Assembly: GCF_000425485.1 (NCBI RefSeq)
Contig: NZ_KE384387.1
Location: 92,380-156,379 of the forward strand
Direction of reading: 5' to 3'
DNA: 64,000 nt
From: Flavobacterium tegetincola DSM 22377
Lineage (GTDB): Bacteria; Bacteroidota; Bacteroidia; Flavobacteriales; Flavobacteriaceae
The translations under genes were made by a program, and so were the position numbers. The notes under the pieces are model-generated. The model was not told the origin of the DNA. It did not search any database and worked only from the letters and a program-made list of their open reading frames with translations. Of the stretch, positions 27,058-37,710 are shown in pieces; position 1 is the stretch's first letter, and every line of letters starts with the position of its first letter.

Positions 27058-30000
27058 TTAATCCACAATAAACTTACGAACTTGTTTCAAATTCGTATCC
27101 CTTGTGATTTCAATAAGGTACATTCCTTTTGCCAAACTTCCTACATTAATACTGGTTTGCTGCGTATTATTTGCTGAAAGCCTTAAAACTGTTTTTCCAA
27201 TTACATCATAAACCACGATTTTTGATACATTTTCATTCGTGCCTTGAAGATTGATATTCAACATCGAACTGGTTGGATTTGGATACAACAAAATATTGTT
27301 TGATGAAAAATCTTGCGTTCCTAAATCAATTTCAAATTCAGATAAAAAAGTATTAGTAACCACCATTGGATTCAAATCGAAGTAGATTTTTGCAAAATTC
27401 GGAATGACATCTCCTCCTTGAAAACCTGATTTTACTTTTACTTTGAACGTTAAATAACCTTTACTTAAATCAGCACTTTCTAAATCACTTGGCAAATAAA
27501 TGAAATCAAAATTCCAAATCAACTGATTTCCAATTCGTTCCATCGTATAATTGTGACTTGCACTTACCATTCTTACACTTTCTTCATCCAATTGAGCATC
27601 TAATATATCTTGCACACGAATATTATTCACACTTACCGTTGCTTTGTTTTCAAAGTAAATGGTATAATACAAATATTCCTCTTGAGTAAACGTATTGGTG
27701 TTCAATTTAGTTCCGTGCGCTTCTATTTTATAGATAAAATTAGCTTCATTGACTACCGCTTGCGAAATTTGAAGCGAGTCGTTACTAGAATTTGTGTCCC
27801 CAGTCGATGACGAGATGGAGATGTTGCTTGATAAAGTACTATTTTCGTTCGTCTGTTTTGCCGCAGGAACATTAATTTGAATAATGAAAGAACGCGTTTC
27901 AAAAGGAGCTAGATTACTAAAATTATAGGTGAATCCAGTTGGAGTCAATTCAACTCCACTTTCAGTTGTAGAAATGGTTGCCGAGGCAGCTTTTGTATAA
28001 TTGATTACGCCAGAAGCGGCACTAGTCCCTACGTTTTTATACACTACTTTATTGGCATAACTGGAACCAGCAACAGGTTGTCCAATTGGAATAATGGTAA
28101 CTGATAAATCACTAAAACCTTGAATTTCGGTAATTGGGAAATACAAAGTTTGAGTACCACTTCCCACTGGAATTGATATGTTTTCAAAAGAAGTTGCTAT
28201 AGAATAATAACTGGCAAATTCGGGTTGGATATTATAGGAAATATCATAACTATTTAAGGGATTTTCATCGTAAATTATATGAGTCCCAGTAGAGGAAGAG
28301 CTAATTATATTTTCGCCTGTATCATTTAGTTGGTAAACAAATGATCCATTAGTAAAACTAGCTTCTGAAGCCTCTCTAATTCCATTATTATTGGAGTCTA
28401 TGAACGAAATTAATTCTATTTTATCCGAACATTGTGGCGGTCCAGCAGAAAAACTTCCTGCTTGAATGAAAACTGCTGAGTCAAAACCCGAATCTTGTCT
28501 GTCAGCTATCACTAGTTTAATATGATACGGATTGTTTGGAATAATGACACTTGAAGCCGACATTACTTTAGTTTGACCATTAAAGTTTATCGGGGCAACT
28601 TGTTGGTCGAGACCATCATAGAAATGATCGAAGAGATTTGAATTACTAGAAGCGCAACTTGAATTATTTTCATTATTTCTGATCGTTACAACCGATATAG
28701 GTAAATTAGTTCCAGGAACAACAGCTAAATTTTTAGTTTGGCCTGTAGTTAAATCCGTCAATAAAAATGCAAATGCATCGGCATACCCACATTGATAAAC
28801 GCCATATTCTTCAGATGCAAATAGGAAATTAAAACTCATAAATTCATTCTGACTTGTAAAATCAAATTCCACTTTTGTAGCATTTGTCGAAGACATAGAT
28901 TGACCTGTTGCTGCAAGAATGACTGCTTCCAATTCTGCATCACCTCCCGCTCCACCAGCATTAAGCGTAGTACCATTTGGACCTCCAACATCTGCTGCCT
29001 TTCCCGTAGATAAAACAATACCAGATTGAAGTGGAAAAAGTGGATTTGTATTCGTGAAATAACCTATCCCGTTTGTTTGCGAAGTTGTTCCTGTGCTTGA
29101 AGTAATATTTGAAATATTCATACAAGGACTATTGACTAAAACATTGTTTACAAGTTCTGCGGTGGAAAATTCTGTTGAATTTGCTTCAAGTGGCGTAAAA
29201 GCGGCCAATACCGTAATTTGCAATTCATTTAAAGTGTAATTTGCCGTTTTTGACCATACTCTGATTTTATACTTTTGACCAATCGTTAAATTTTCCGCAG
29301 TACTAAAGTTATCGTCACTGCAATATTTCAAAACTATATTTTCGCAGTCTCCATTTTCAAAAACTGCATGCATTAAATCAGTGTATTCTTCTTTAAGATT
29401 TATAAAATGCTTGCTGCTAGTTGCGGTAAATTTATACCAAATATCGTCATCAGCTACTCCATCACAAGTATTAATTTGCGGTGAAAATGTAGCTCCAGTA
29501 GTAGTACCAGAAACATACGCCGTTTCTACATTAAGGTTGCTCACAGGGATTTCTATCGCATTTTGACAATCGTCATTTGCCACGAATGGTTGAGGCAATG
29601 TCGTAATGCAGACTTCAAAATTACCATTTGGATTGTTCCAGTTTGCATTTTTCAGTGAAACTGCAATTTTGTAAGTAGCACCTACAACTAGATTTGACAT
29701 CACTGTCCCATCGTTGCTGCAAATCAATTGGGTCAAATTACCACAATCTGCACCTGAATAAGCAGTGAACTGAAAATAATCAAACCAACTTATTAAATCT
29801 GTCGAAAGCGAAACAGCATGCATCGTATTTGTAGCCACAAAACTATACCAAACATCGCCCGATTGGGCTCCTGAACATGTATTGTTTGCGGAAGGAGTTG
29901 CTCCATACGTACTTCCTACAACCCACTGAAGACAACCGGAACCGGGATTCACCGGTACAGAAATAGCAGCAGAGCAATTATTATTTACGGGAGTAGTTTT

Positions 30001-31068
30001 AAAAGTTGCAGCATTTAAAATAGTCCAATTGCCAATAGTAGATGAGTTACAAATGGATCTAACATAAAAGGTGTACTTTGTCAGCAAATTCAAATTTGAA
30101 ACTAGAAAATTCGTGTTTGAATTTGTGGTATAATAAGACGCGACATTTTCGTTAAGCGGTGTTCCATTAATTGGTTTTGGTGCTCCATCAATTGCAACAT
30201 AAACCTCCCATTGCGTAGCATCGCCAGTTTCTGTCCAACTCAATGTTGCTGTAGTTTGAGTTAAATCAGTTGCTAGCAAATCAATTGGTTTTGGACAAGT
30301 AGGCGTCGAACAATTATTTATCGAAGAATATAAAACGGTTAATGGAATACCCTCTCCGGGCATTTTCGAAAAAACAATATCATTATTTGGATCTACAACC
30401 ATAAAACTAACAGTTTGCGGCATATTTCCAGCATTACTCCAGTATAAATCAAATGCTTCATCATTACATATTAAAACATCAACACCCTCTGCAGGAATGC
30501 CTCCGTCAATACCTAAAGTTGTCAACACTATTCCGCTTTGCCTCACTTCAACCTCGCCGCCGTTCCATATTGTTGAAGCTGAATTTTCTATTTGGTAGAA
30601 GGTGTAGGTACAACTTTCGGAATTAGAACATAGTAATGTATTAAATAGTTTTGCTTGACTCCAACTGCTTTTTTGAGAACTTGTGCAAACGGTTCTTACA
30701 TACCAAATATAATAGGTAGAAGCTTGCAAATCATTAGCCGTTGTGAAAGGATTATTTCCTGTTACTGAAAATAAAACCGAACCATTATCCAAAATAGGGT
30801 TAGCAGTTGGTGGCGTATCAGGAATATTGGGAGAAAGAGTGGGAATCATCAATATTTCCCATGAGTTGGTCGTTTGTGACGGTGCAAACCACATCAGTTT
30901 TGCCGACGAAGTAGTGATTTGCGATACAGAAAGATCAAAAGGTGCATTGCAAGCAAATGTAAGATTTGAGGGGAAATTTGTTTTAGAAAGAACACTGTCT
31001 TTATTCGCATGAACTATTTGCAAACCTATAAATAGGAATATAAAAGAAAAAAGTAATTGTTTTTTCAT
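27058..31068 (-). CDS. T9SS type A secreted multidomain protein (Fn3, choice-of-anchor L)
   Basis: The 1336-residue product starts at MKKQLLF; an upstream Met at 31101 is less likely because it precedes the signal peptide (1-21). Order: Fn3-like (about 35-135), a Cys-rich jelly-roll-like segment, a second Fn3 (about 255-360), and two CxxAxxIPV pre-peptidase-like domains (about 365-640). A choice-of-anchor L domain follows (about 645-885, FASEEYG...ADAFAFLL), then DUF11-like and DUF7619-like domains (SHNYTMERIGNQLIWNFDF, about 1120-1250). A type A T9SS sorting domain closes it (about 1262-1336, LYPNPTSS to VRKFIVD). It is exported by the type IX system and attached or released at the surface. 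It is a paralog of the next gene. Confidence 0.88.
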   Translation of the reverse strand: MKKQLLFSFIFLFIGLQIVHANKDSVLSKTNFPSNLTFACNAPFDLSVSQITTSSAKLMWFAPSQTTNSWEILMIPTLSPNIPDTPPTANPILDNGSVLFSVTGNNPFTTANDLQASTYYIWYVRTVCTSSQKSSWSQAKLFNTLLCSNSESCTYTFYQIENSASTIWNGGEVEVRQSGIVLTTLGIDGGIPAEGVDVLICNDEAFDLYWSNAGNMPQTVSFMVVDPNNDIVFSKMPGEGIPLTVLYSSINNCSTPTCPKPIDLLATDLTQTTATLSWTETGDATQWEVYVAIDGAPKPINGTPLNENVASYYTTNSNTNFLVSNLNLLTKYTFYVRSICNSSTIGNWTILNAATFKTTPVNNNCSAAISVPVNPGSGCLQWVVGSTYGATPSANNTCSGAQSGDVWYSFVATNTMHAVSLSTDLISWFDYFQFTAYSGADCGNLTQLICSNDGTVMSNLVVGATYKIAVSLKNANWNNPNGNFEVCITTLPQPFVANDDCQNAIEIPVSNLNVETAYVSGTTTGATFSPQINTCDGVADDDIWYKFTATSSKHFINLKEEYTDLMHAVFENGDCENIVLKYCSDDNFSTAENLTIGQKYKIRVWSKTANYTLNELQITVLAAFTPLEANSTEFSTAELVNNVLVNSPCMNISNITSSTGTTSQTNGIGYFTNTNPLFPLQSGIVLSTGKAADVGGPNGTTLNAGGAGGDAELEAVILAATGQSMSSTNATKVEFDFTSQNEFMSFNFLFASEEYGVYQCGYADAFAFLLTDLTTGQTKNLAVVPGTNLPISVVTIRNNENNSSCASSNSNLFDHFYDGLDQQVAPINFNGQTKVMSASSVIIPNNPYHIKLVIADRQDSGFDSAVFIQAGSFSAGPPQCSDKIELISFIDSNNNGIREASEASFTNGSFVYQLNDTGENIISSSSTGTHIIYDENPLNSYDISYNIQPEFASYYSIATSFENISIPVGSGTQTLYFPITEIQGFSDLSVTIIPIGQPVAGSSYANKVVYKNVGTSAASGVINYTKAASATISTTESGVELTPTGFTYNFSNLAPFETRSFIIQINVPAAKQTNENSTLSSNISISSSTGDTNSSNDSLQISQAVVNEANFIYKIEAHGTKLNTNTFTQEEYLYYTIYFENKATVSVNNIRVQDILDAQLDEESVRMVSASHNYTMERIGNQLIWNFDFIYLPSDLESADLSKGYLTFKVKVKSGFQGGDVIPNFAKIYFDLNPMVVTNTFLSEFEIDLGTQDFSSNNILLYPNPTSSMLNINLQGTNENVSKIVVYDVIGKTVLRLSANNTQQTSINVGSLAKGMYLIEITRDTNLKQVRKFIVD

Positions 31069-31090
31069 CGAATCTTGAGTTTTAAGTGAC

Positions 31091-31106
31091 CAAATATACA
31101 ATGATT
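31091..31106 (-). promoter_or_regulatory. Promoter-like leader shared by the two giant T9SS genes (copy 1)
   Basis: On the minus strand the region reads AATCATTGTATATTTG. TATATTTG (31098-31091) fits the TAnnTTTG -7 box and lies 22 bases before the chosen start. The same words occur before the paralog (37429-37444). No TTG at the right distance was found. Confidence 0.4.
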
Positions 31107-31163
31107 TTCAGCTTAATACATAATATTTGTAGGAATACATTTGAAAAATAAGAGCATAAAAAA

Positions 31164-31191
31164 ATCCCGATTACAAAACTGCAATCGGGAT
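31164..31191 (-). terminator. Terminator of the second giant T9SS gene
   Basis: ATCCCGATT (31164-31172) pairs with AATCGGGAT (31183-31191), followed by a T-run on the minus strand, 29 bases after the stop. It is the same hairpin as at 27007-27034. Confidence 0.8.
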
Positions 31192-31219
31192 CCTTCAAAT
31201 TAACTAACGGTGTAAAAAT

Positions 31220-34200
31220 CTAATTTACTATAAACTTACGAACTTGTTTCAAATTCTTATCCGTTGTGATTTCTATCATATAAACACCTTTTGCTAAATC
31301 GCCAACAGATACACTCGCTTGTTGGGTAGTATTTCCAGAAATGGTTTTGATTGTTTTTCCAATCATGTCGTAAACTATAATGTTTTTTAGACTTTCATTT
31401 GTGTTTTGAAGATTTATATGCAACATAGAATTTGTAGGATTTGGATACAACAAAATGTTCGTGCTTGTAAAACCTTTTACACCTAAACTCTCCATAAAGG
31501 TGGATTGAAATGTATTGGTAATAATCGCAGGATTGGTATCGAAATAAATTTCAGCCGTATTATCAATTACATCTCCAACTGCAAAACCTGGGTTTAGTTT
31601 GATTTTAAAGGTTACATAGCCTTGGCTAAATACTTCACTTTGAAAAGCTCCCGGAAGATTGATGTTGTTAAAAGTCCAAACCAACTTGTTATTGATTCGC
31701 TCCATTGAATAATGATGACTCGCACTAATCATTCGGATGCTTGCAAAATCAAATTCAGATGCTAAAAGATCTTCAATTCGAACAGTTTCGGCACTTGCTG
31801 TTCCTGTATTTTGAAAGCGAATGGTGTAAAACAGATAGTCGTCTTGGCTGAATTGGTTGATATCAATAGCTGTACCTCTTGCTTCATTTTTATCATTTGG
31901 ATCATAAGAAGCGACTACTGCTTGGGCAATCACAAAGGTGTTATTAACGACATTAATATCATTTTCCACTGAAGTAATTGACGTTGAACATGTAGCCAAA
32001 TCGCCTAAATTTACAATAGGAATGGACGGTACCGTCATCGTCAAGTTTATATAACGCGTTTCTCCAGGAGCCAAATCAACATAATCAAGCGTAAAACCAT
32101 TTGAAGTAGTTGTAGTAGGAGTTATTGAATTATTTGTTATTGTAATATTTGCATTTCCCTTTGAATAGTTTAAAGTTCCAGAAGTAGGAATAACTCCCAA
32201 ATTTCTGTACACAATTTTCTGAGTATACGTAAATCCAGGACGCGGCACACCTGTTGGAATAATAACAACATCAACATCGCTATAGGTTTGTGTAATAGTA
32301 ATTGGAAAGAATAGTGATTGAACACCACTTCCATATTGAATACTTAAATCATTGAAGTTAGTAGGCGTTTCTGCATAGTAAGCTTCATATTCCGAATTGA
32401 TTTCATAATTAAAATCATAGGTATTTGCGGTATTTTGATCAAAGATGTTTTGAACACCTAAGGGATTAGAAATATGATACGTGTTTCCAACATTATTTTT
32501 TTGGAAAGTAAAAGAACCATAGGTGAAATTAGTCTCTGATTCCTCTTTTATACCATTACTATTAGCATCAACAAAAGCAACCAATTGAATGATATCACCA
32601 CAAGAGGTTTGTCCCGCATTAGGTTCATCGTAATTGTTTTGAAACATACTAATAAAACCTGCTGAGCCATTAAAATTAGTAATTAAAATAATGTAATATT
32701 CGCCCGCTTGTGCATTAGGAATTGATACTGTCTCTGTAGAACTAGCATCATAACTGCAATCAACGATATTTCCTAACGGATAGAAATTTGGATTAGTAGT
32801 ATTGTTTGGACAAGAAGGACAATCGGCAAATACAATTTCATCACAACTCTCAGGAGAAGCAAATGGACCCCAAGCCACAAAATCGACATCTAAATTAGTA
32901 CCAAGCAATTCACCCGTAGGGCTAATATTAGAGTTTTGAAAAATCGTAAAATTTAAAGGTCCTGATTGATTTACATTTATTGTATAATACGTTGGATTTG
33001 GAACAGATGCCAAACAAGCAATTTGAGTAGAGTTTGGCACTCCAATAGTATTTGGAAATACATAAGGAGCACCGGCACTACTGCTGCAAAACGGTGCTGC
33101 AGTACTACAAGTTGAAATAGGCTTCACACAAACGTCAAAGGTAACAACCTCACTCGACGAACCGTTTGACCAAATTCTTACATAATATGTTTGCCCCACT
33201 ACAAAGTTAAAATCAGTACTACTTAACGTATTGGCTGGAGCACAATAAAACTGTGTAAGGTTTTCGCAAGTTCCACTGAAAACAGCATGATTTAGGTTGC
33301 TAGTAGTACCTTCAATATTTAGTAAATTGATAATATTAGTATTTGAAGTTGCAATAAAACTAAACCAAACATCATCATCCTCACTTCCTGTACAAGCAGC
33401 TGGTAATCCAATTGACGCAGTTGCACCAATTAAATTTCCGGGAGTTACATAAAGACATTCTGAAAGATAATTAACGGTTAAAGGAATTGCATTTACACAT
33501 TCATCATTTGTCCCTGGAGGGGGTGGCGTCCCGATTCCAACATTAAAAGTCGCATGTTGTGTTGGATTATTTCCATTGGTATATACTCTAATTTTATAGG
33601 TATAGCCCACCATTAAATTAGCTAAAACTGCGGTGTTATTACCTGTTGCGCTACAAAACATTTGGGTCATCGTTGCGCAATTCTCACCTGAATATATTGC
33701 AAATCTTAAATTTGTTGTCGTTCCAATTATATTGAGCAGTTTTACAATGTGAATATTATTTGTAGCCACAAAACTAAACCATACATCATCATTTTCATTT
33801 CCAGGACAAGTGGAACTTTCTACAGAGGTGGTTCCTCCTAGCGTACTTCCTTGAACAGTTACGAAGTACTCTTGATTTGGATTAATAGGAACAGAAATTG
33901 CATCATTACATTCATCATTTAAAGGTGTCGTAATAAATGATTCTGGAGTTAAAATATTCCAATTGCCAATATCCGTTCCCGAACAAATCGGTCGAACATA
34001 GTACTTGTATTGTGTAGCAGCGGTTAATCCGTTAACCACAAAATTTGAATTGGTACTGGCTAAATAAAATCCTTCAATTCCTGTATTCAATGGAGTTCCA
34101 TTTACAGGTGGAGATCCGCCTGCCGGAATGACGCAAACTTCCCATTGGTTTGCAGAACCTGTTTCTGTCCAACTTAATTGAGCTGAAGTTTGTGAAGCAA

Positions 34201-37200
34201 CTGCTATGAGATCAGATGATTTTGGACAAGTTGGTGGCGCACAATTTCCTAATGTGGTATCTGAGAACAAAACGGTTAAAGGAGTTCCTTCTCCCGGCGC
34301 TTTTGTGTATATAATATCACCAAATGCATTGATTGCTGTTACTCCAATTTCTTGCGGCAACTCTCCTGCTACACTCCAATACAAATCAAAGGGAACATTA
34401 TTGCACAAAGCAACAGATATACCGTTTGAATTGTTAACGCCACCCGTGCCTAAAGTAGCTACAACAACTCCATTTTGACGCACTTGAATTCTTCCATTAT
34501 ACCAATTGCTATTGGTTTCATTAGTTAATAGAAATTTATAAGTACATTTCTGCGACTCGCTGCATATTAAAGTGCTGAATAATTCCGAAGCAAGCCATTC
34601 GCTTTTTGATGTGCTGTTGCAAACTGTTCTAACGTAACAAATATAATTTGTGGCACTTGTTAGTCCCGAAAGTACAATGGACGGATTTCCAGAAACTGGA
34701 AGAATATACGCTCCGTTTTCCAACACGGGATTTGCCGAAGGAAGCGTTGCAGGAACGTTAGCGCTTGGCAAAGGCATTACTAAAATCTCCCATGCATTGT
34801 GTGAAAGAAGTGCTGGAATCCAAATCGGATTAGCAGTGGTCAAGGTTGTTTGATAAATACCAATAGCCGCTGGAGCAATACAAGTATTTGTATTAAACAT
34901 AAAAGGTCCCGTCCATTGACTTTTATCATTTTCAGATTGACAAATTGAACGAACATAATAATAGTACATTGTGGCTGATTGCAAAGTAGTTATTGTAGTA
35001 GTAATTCCTGTCAAATTGGTAAGATAAAAGTCATTTGCTCCAACTACCGGTATTGCTAAAGTCGATTCAGGTACAACTCCATTTGAACCTGCTAAAATCA
35101 GAACATCCCATTGAGTCGCTGAGGCAGCTTCTGTCCATCCTAAAGTTGCTGAATTTAAACCAATTGCTGCTACAGTTTGATTTGTGGGTTGCGGACAAGA
35201 AATAGCAGTTTTAAAACTTTGAACCGCTGACCAAGGTGAGTCATTTGGTTCACATTGTACTCTTACATAAACATCGTAAAAAGTTTCTGCTAATAAACTA
35301 TTTGGCGTCGGAATCATGTATGAAAAAGGTCCCGAACTTCCATTAACGCCAGAATAGGTTGGCGTTGTTGAACCATTGGGTTGAGGACTACCTGTTGGAG
35401 CGATGTAAATATCAAAACCTAGATTTTCAGTAGCTACTGCATTCCAATTGATTGTTCCTCCGTTAAAAGTGATGTTGCTTACAGTCACATTTGTGGGTGC
35501 CACAGTACATAATGGAGTGACACAATTTGATACACCATTATAAATTATATTATTTGTTGCTACCGAACTTCCATTAATTGTTGCAATGGTTTGCCCAAAA
35601 GAGTTAACTACAGAAACAACACATTGTTGTGGTTGCGTTCCGGCAATGCTCCAAAAAATATCAAAGGGAACATTATTGCAAAGTGCCACAGAAACATCTA
35701 CTGGACCCGCTCCAGTGCTATATGTACTACCAATAGTTTGCACGACAACTCCGTTTTGACGAATGTCCATTCTTGCCCCGTTCCACCCATTATTCGCCGT
35801 GTCCGTCATTCTAAAAATATAAGAACATTGATCGGCTGGAGCACAAACTTGGGTAGTAAATGTGACAGGTCCAACCCATGAACTGAAAACTCCTGAACTA
35901 CATTCCGAACGAACCCAAAATTGATAGGTGTTTCCCGGAGTTAAATTATTGACAGAAAAAGTAGGCGTTGCAGCTGTAAATTGACCTGAATCGATTGGAA
36001 CTGAACTTCCTGGAGATTGCACTGCAATTTGGTATCCAAGCACGGAACTTGAAGGTGCGTTCCACGCTAAAGTAGCTGTCGTTTGAGTCGTGTTCGTAGT
36101 TGCTAAAGTCGTTGGTTTTGAAGCACAAGCTTCATTTTGTATTAATAAATCATAGGCAATTGTAGAAACTGGAGTAGCAGAAGAAATCATTATAATGTAG
36201 GTACTTCCCGCAGCTACTTCATAATTTAAAATTCTAGGCGTATTAGTGGTATTTCCAGTTCCTGCTAAGCAAGGTCCAGTAGTTCCTGCACAACTTGGAT
36301 AAATAAACAGAGACGACCTGGTTTGAGTCGAATTTAATGTAAAACTTAAAGTTGTATTTTCTGTAGCAGTATAACTGTAAAACACGTCATTCCCAGATTG
36401 GTAATTTACTGATACTGGAATACAACTTGAAACTTGCGGTCCTATCAAAGTATTGCTATAGTTATTGGTATGATCGGTAGTTTGATACGGCAAATTAGAA
36501 ATTACAATAGGTTCAGTGCAATTAGATCCAATTGATAATGTGCAGAAATTATAAGGTCCAGCCCATGCACTAGATTCTCCATTGGAACAGGTAGAACGTA
36601 CATAATACTTGTAACAAGTTGAAGGTATTAAATTAGTTACCACGAAAGAATTAGTTGACGAAATTCCAGTTGACACTCCAGTAGGTTGCATATTTGATGG
36701 CAAAAATTCTACTTCATACCCACTTGACCCCGCTAAATCCGACCATCCTAATGTTGCCATTGTCGCGCCAGTATTTAATACCATTAAGTTTATGGGAGTC
36801 AAACATTTTGATTTGACATTGATATCGTCAATAATCCAGCGGTCTCCGCCTTGTACTGTTGTTGGTTGCGTGTAGACCCGTACAAAGGCAATGTACACAG
36901 TGGACCCTATTGTTGAAATCGGAAGATCTACTAATTTTTCTTCTGCTACATTATATACTTGGTTCAATTGATTTTCTGTCCATTGTTGTAAAACCGTGTA
37001 AGAAGCCAAATTAGCCTGTGCAGCACCCGTAGAAATTCGCACTTGATAAATGGTTCCGTTATCACCGGCCAGAGTTTGCTTTGTAAAAAAGCGTAATTGT
37101 CCATTTACAGGAACTACAGTTGCCGGACTGATCAGCCAATCTTCAGAAGTGTTTCCTTGTCCAATCTCTTGACGGTTCATGTAGGCTGATTTTGTACCGT

Positions 37201-37390
37201 TGATAACAACCGATGCAGCACTTTGAATTGTCCAATTTGTAGTAGTTCCAATTCCATTATCCGTTACTAACCATCCTGGAGGAAACCCATCGGGCACGGT
37301 TACATTTTCATTTTCAAAATCCTGAGGAAACTGAGCAAATCCAGTACAACAATAAAAAACAATGAGTAATAAAAGTAAAATTTTCTTCAT
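31220..37390 (-). CDS. T9SS type A secreted giant protein (choice-of-anchor J, multiple Fn3)
   Basis: The 2056-residue product has a signal peptide (MKKILLLLLIVFYCCTGFAQ). A choice-of-anchor J/cleaved-adhesin domain follows (about 20-190: FPQDFENENV, DWLISPA, DRWIIDDINVKSKC). At least six Fn3-like domains come next, each with an LxWxExxxAxxWEV pattern, interleaved with jelly-roll-like segments containing WNGxRxxIRQNGVVV. Three CxxAxxxPV pre-peptidase-type domains, DUF11-like and DUF7619-like domains (SHHYSMERINNKLVWTF) and a type A sorting domain (LYPNPTNSML...VRKFIVN) complete it. The last ~250 residues are close to those of the downstream paralog. Likely a very large surface or released adhesin or scaffold; ligand unknown. 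Confidence 0.88.
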   Translation of the reverse strand: MKKILLLLLIVFYCCTGFAQFPQDFENENVTVPDGFPPGWLVTDNGIGTTTNWTIQSAASVVINGTKSAYMNRQEIGQGNTSEDWLISPATVVPVNGQLRFFTKQTLAGDNGTIYQVRISTGAAQANLASYTVLQQWTENQLNQVYNVAEEKLVDLPISTIGSTVYIAFVRVYTQPTTVQGGDRWIIDDINVKSKCLTPINLMVLNTGATMATLGWSDLAGSSGYEVEFLPSNMQPTGVSTGISSTNSFVVTNLIPSTCYKYYVRSTCSNGESSAWAGPYNFCTLSIGSNCTEPIVISNLPYQTTDHTNNYSNTLIGPQVSSCIPVSVNYQSGNDVFYSYTATENTTLSFTLNSTQTRSSLFIYPSCAGTTGPCLAGTGNTTNTPRILNYEVAAGSTYIIMISSATPVSTIAYDLLIQNEACASKPTTLATTNTTQTTATLAWNAPSSSVLGYQIAVQSPGSSVPIDSGQFTAATPTFSVNNLTPGNTYQFWVRSECSSGVFSSWVGPVTFTTQVCAPADQCSYIFRMTDTANNGWNGARMDIRQNGVVVQTIGSTYSTGAGPVDVSVALCNNVPFDIFWSIAGTQPQQCVVSVVNSFGQTIATINGSSVATNNIIYNGVSNCVTPLCTVAPTNVTVSNITFNGGTINWNAVATENLGFDIYIAPTGSPQPNGSTTPTYSGVNGSSGPFSYMIPTPNSLLAETFYDVYVRVQCEPNDSPWSAVQSFKTAISCPQPTNQTVAAIGLNSATLGWTEAASATQWDVLILAGSNGVVPESTLAIPVVGANDFYLTNLTGITTTITTLQSATMYYYYVRSICQSENDKSQWTGPFMFNTNTCIAPAAIGIYQTTLTTANPIWIPALLSHNAWEILVMPLPSANVPATLPSANPVLENGAYILPVSGNPSIVLSGLTSATNYICYVRTVCNSTSKSEWLASELFSTLICSESQKCTYKFLLTNETNSNWYNGRIQVRQNGVVVATLGTGGVNNSNGISVALCNNVPFDLYWSVAGELPQEIGVTAINAFGDIIYTKAPGEGTPLTVLFSDTTLGNCAPPTCPKSSDLIAVASQTSAQLSWTETGSANQWEVCVIPAGGSPPVNGTPLNTGIEGFYLASTNSNFVVNGLTAATQYKYYVRPICSGTDIGNWNILTPESFITTPLNDECNDAISVPINPNQEYFVTVQGSTLGGTTSVESSTCPGNENDDVWFSFVATNNIHIVKLLNIIGTTTNLRFAIYSGENCATMTQMFCSATGNNTAVLANLMVGYTYKIRVYTNGNNPTQHATFNVGIGTPPPPGTNDECVNAIPLTVNYLSECLYVTPGNLIGATASIGLPAACTGSEDDDVWFSFIATSNTNIINLLNIEGTTSNLNHAVFSGTCENLTQFYCAPANTLSSTDFNFVVGQTYYVRIWSNGSSSEVVTFDVCVKPISTCSTAAPFCSSSAGAPYVFPNTIGVPNSTQIACLASVPNPTYYTINVNQSGPLNFTIFQNSNISPTGELLGTNLDVDFVAWGPFASPESCDEIVFADCPSCPNNTTNPNFYPLGNIVDCSYDASSTETVSIPNAQAGEYYIILITNFNGSAGFISMFQNNYDEPNAGQTSCGDIIQLVAFVDANSNGIKEESETNFTYGSFTFQKNNVGNTYHISNPLGVQNIFDQNTANTYDFNYEINSEYEAYYAETPTNFNDLSIQYGSGVQSLFFPITITQTYSDVDVVIIPTGVPRPGFTYTQKIVYRNLGVIPTSGTLNYSKGNANITITNNSITPTTTTSNGFTLDYVDLAPGETRYINLTMTVPSIPIVNLGDLATCSTSITSVENDINVVNNTFVIAQAVVASYDPNDKNEARGTAIDINQFSQDDYLFYTIRFQNTGTASAETVRIEDLLASEFDFASIRMISASHHYSMERINNKLVWTFNNINLPGAFQSEVFSQGYVTFKIKLNPGFAVGDVIDNTAEIYFDTNPAIITNTFQSTFMESLGVKGFTSTNILLYPNPTNSMLHINLQNTNESLKNIIVYDMIGKTIKTISGNTTQQASVSVGDLAKGVYMIEITTDKNLKQVRKFIVN

Positions 37391-37428
37391 AAAGGGTCTT
37401 CTTTTGGTTAATGGAGTTTTTTGGTTCT

Positions 37429-37444
37429 CAAATATACAATGATT
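37429..37444 (-). promoter_or_regulatory. Promoter-like leader shared by the two giant T9SS genes (copy 2)
   Basis: The minus strand reads AATCATTGTATATTTG, with TATATTTG (37436-37429) as -7 box, 38 bases before the start codon. It is nearly identical to the copy at 31091-31106, showing that the duplication included the promoter. Confidence 0.4.
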
Positions 37445-37537
37445 TCCAATCTGTTAACTTAATTTGTACGAATTTCATTAAACAATTACTAAATGTTTTG
37501 TAATACTTTTTCAAAATCAAAAGTGACTGCAACAAAA

Positions 37538-37564
37538 ATCCCAACTGCTATAAACGGTTGGGAT
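37538..37564 (-). terminator. Hairpin terminator downstream of the BaiN-like gene
   Basis: ATCCCAAC (37538-37545) pairs with GTTGGGAT (37557-37564). On the minus strand a T-run follows. It lies about 147 bases after the flavoprotein stop, so it may close that operon or a small ORF in between. Confidence 0.65.
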
Positions 37565-37710
37565 AGTATTTAGAAGATATTTATTTTTGACGCTTCCCTT
37601 TTCCTTCAAGGATTTTGAACAGCAATTGCATTAAAAAAAATGTACTATAAATGTCAATTTCAAATTTTGAAAGTGATCTCGTTCCAAAAAAATGCGAAGT
37701 GTACATAAAA

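Larger units (their letters stand above)
37391..37710. other. Intergenic region with leader motif and terminator
   Basis: This 320-base gap contains the giant gene's leader (TATATTTG on the minus strand at 37436-37429) and a hairpin at 37538-37564. The rest is T-rich sequence next to the flavoprotein stop. A possible 42-codon minus-strand ORF (about 37581-37706, MYTSHFFGTRSL...) lies here; coding potential is not established. Confidence 0.5.
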
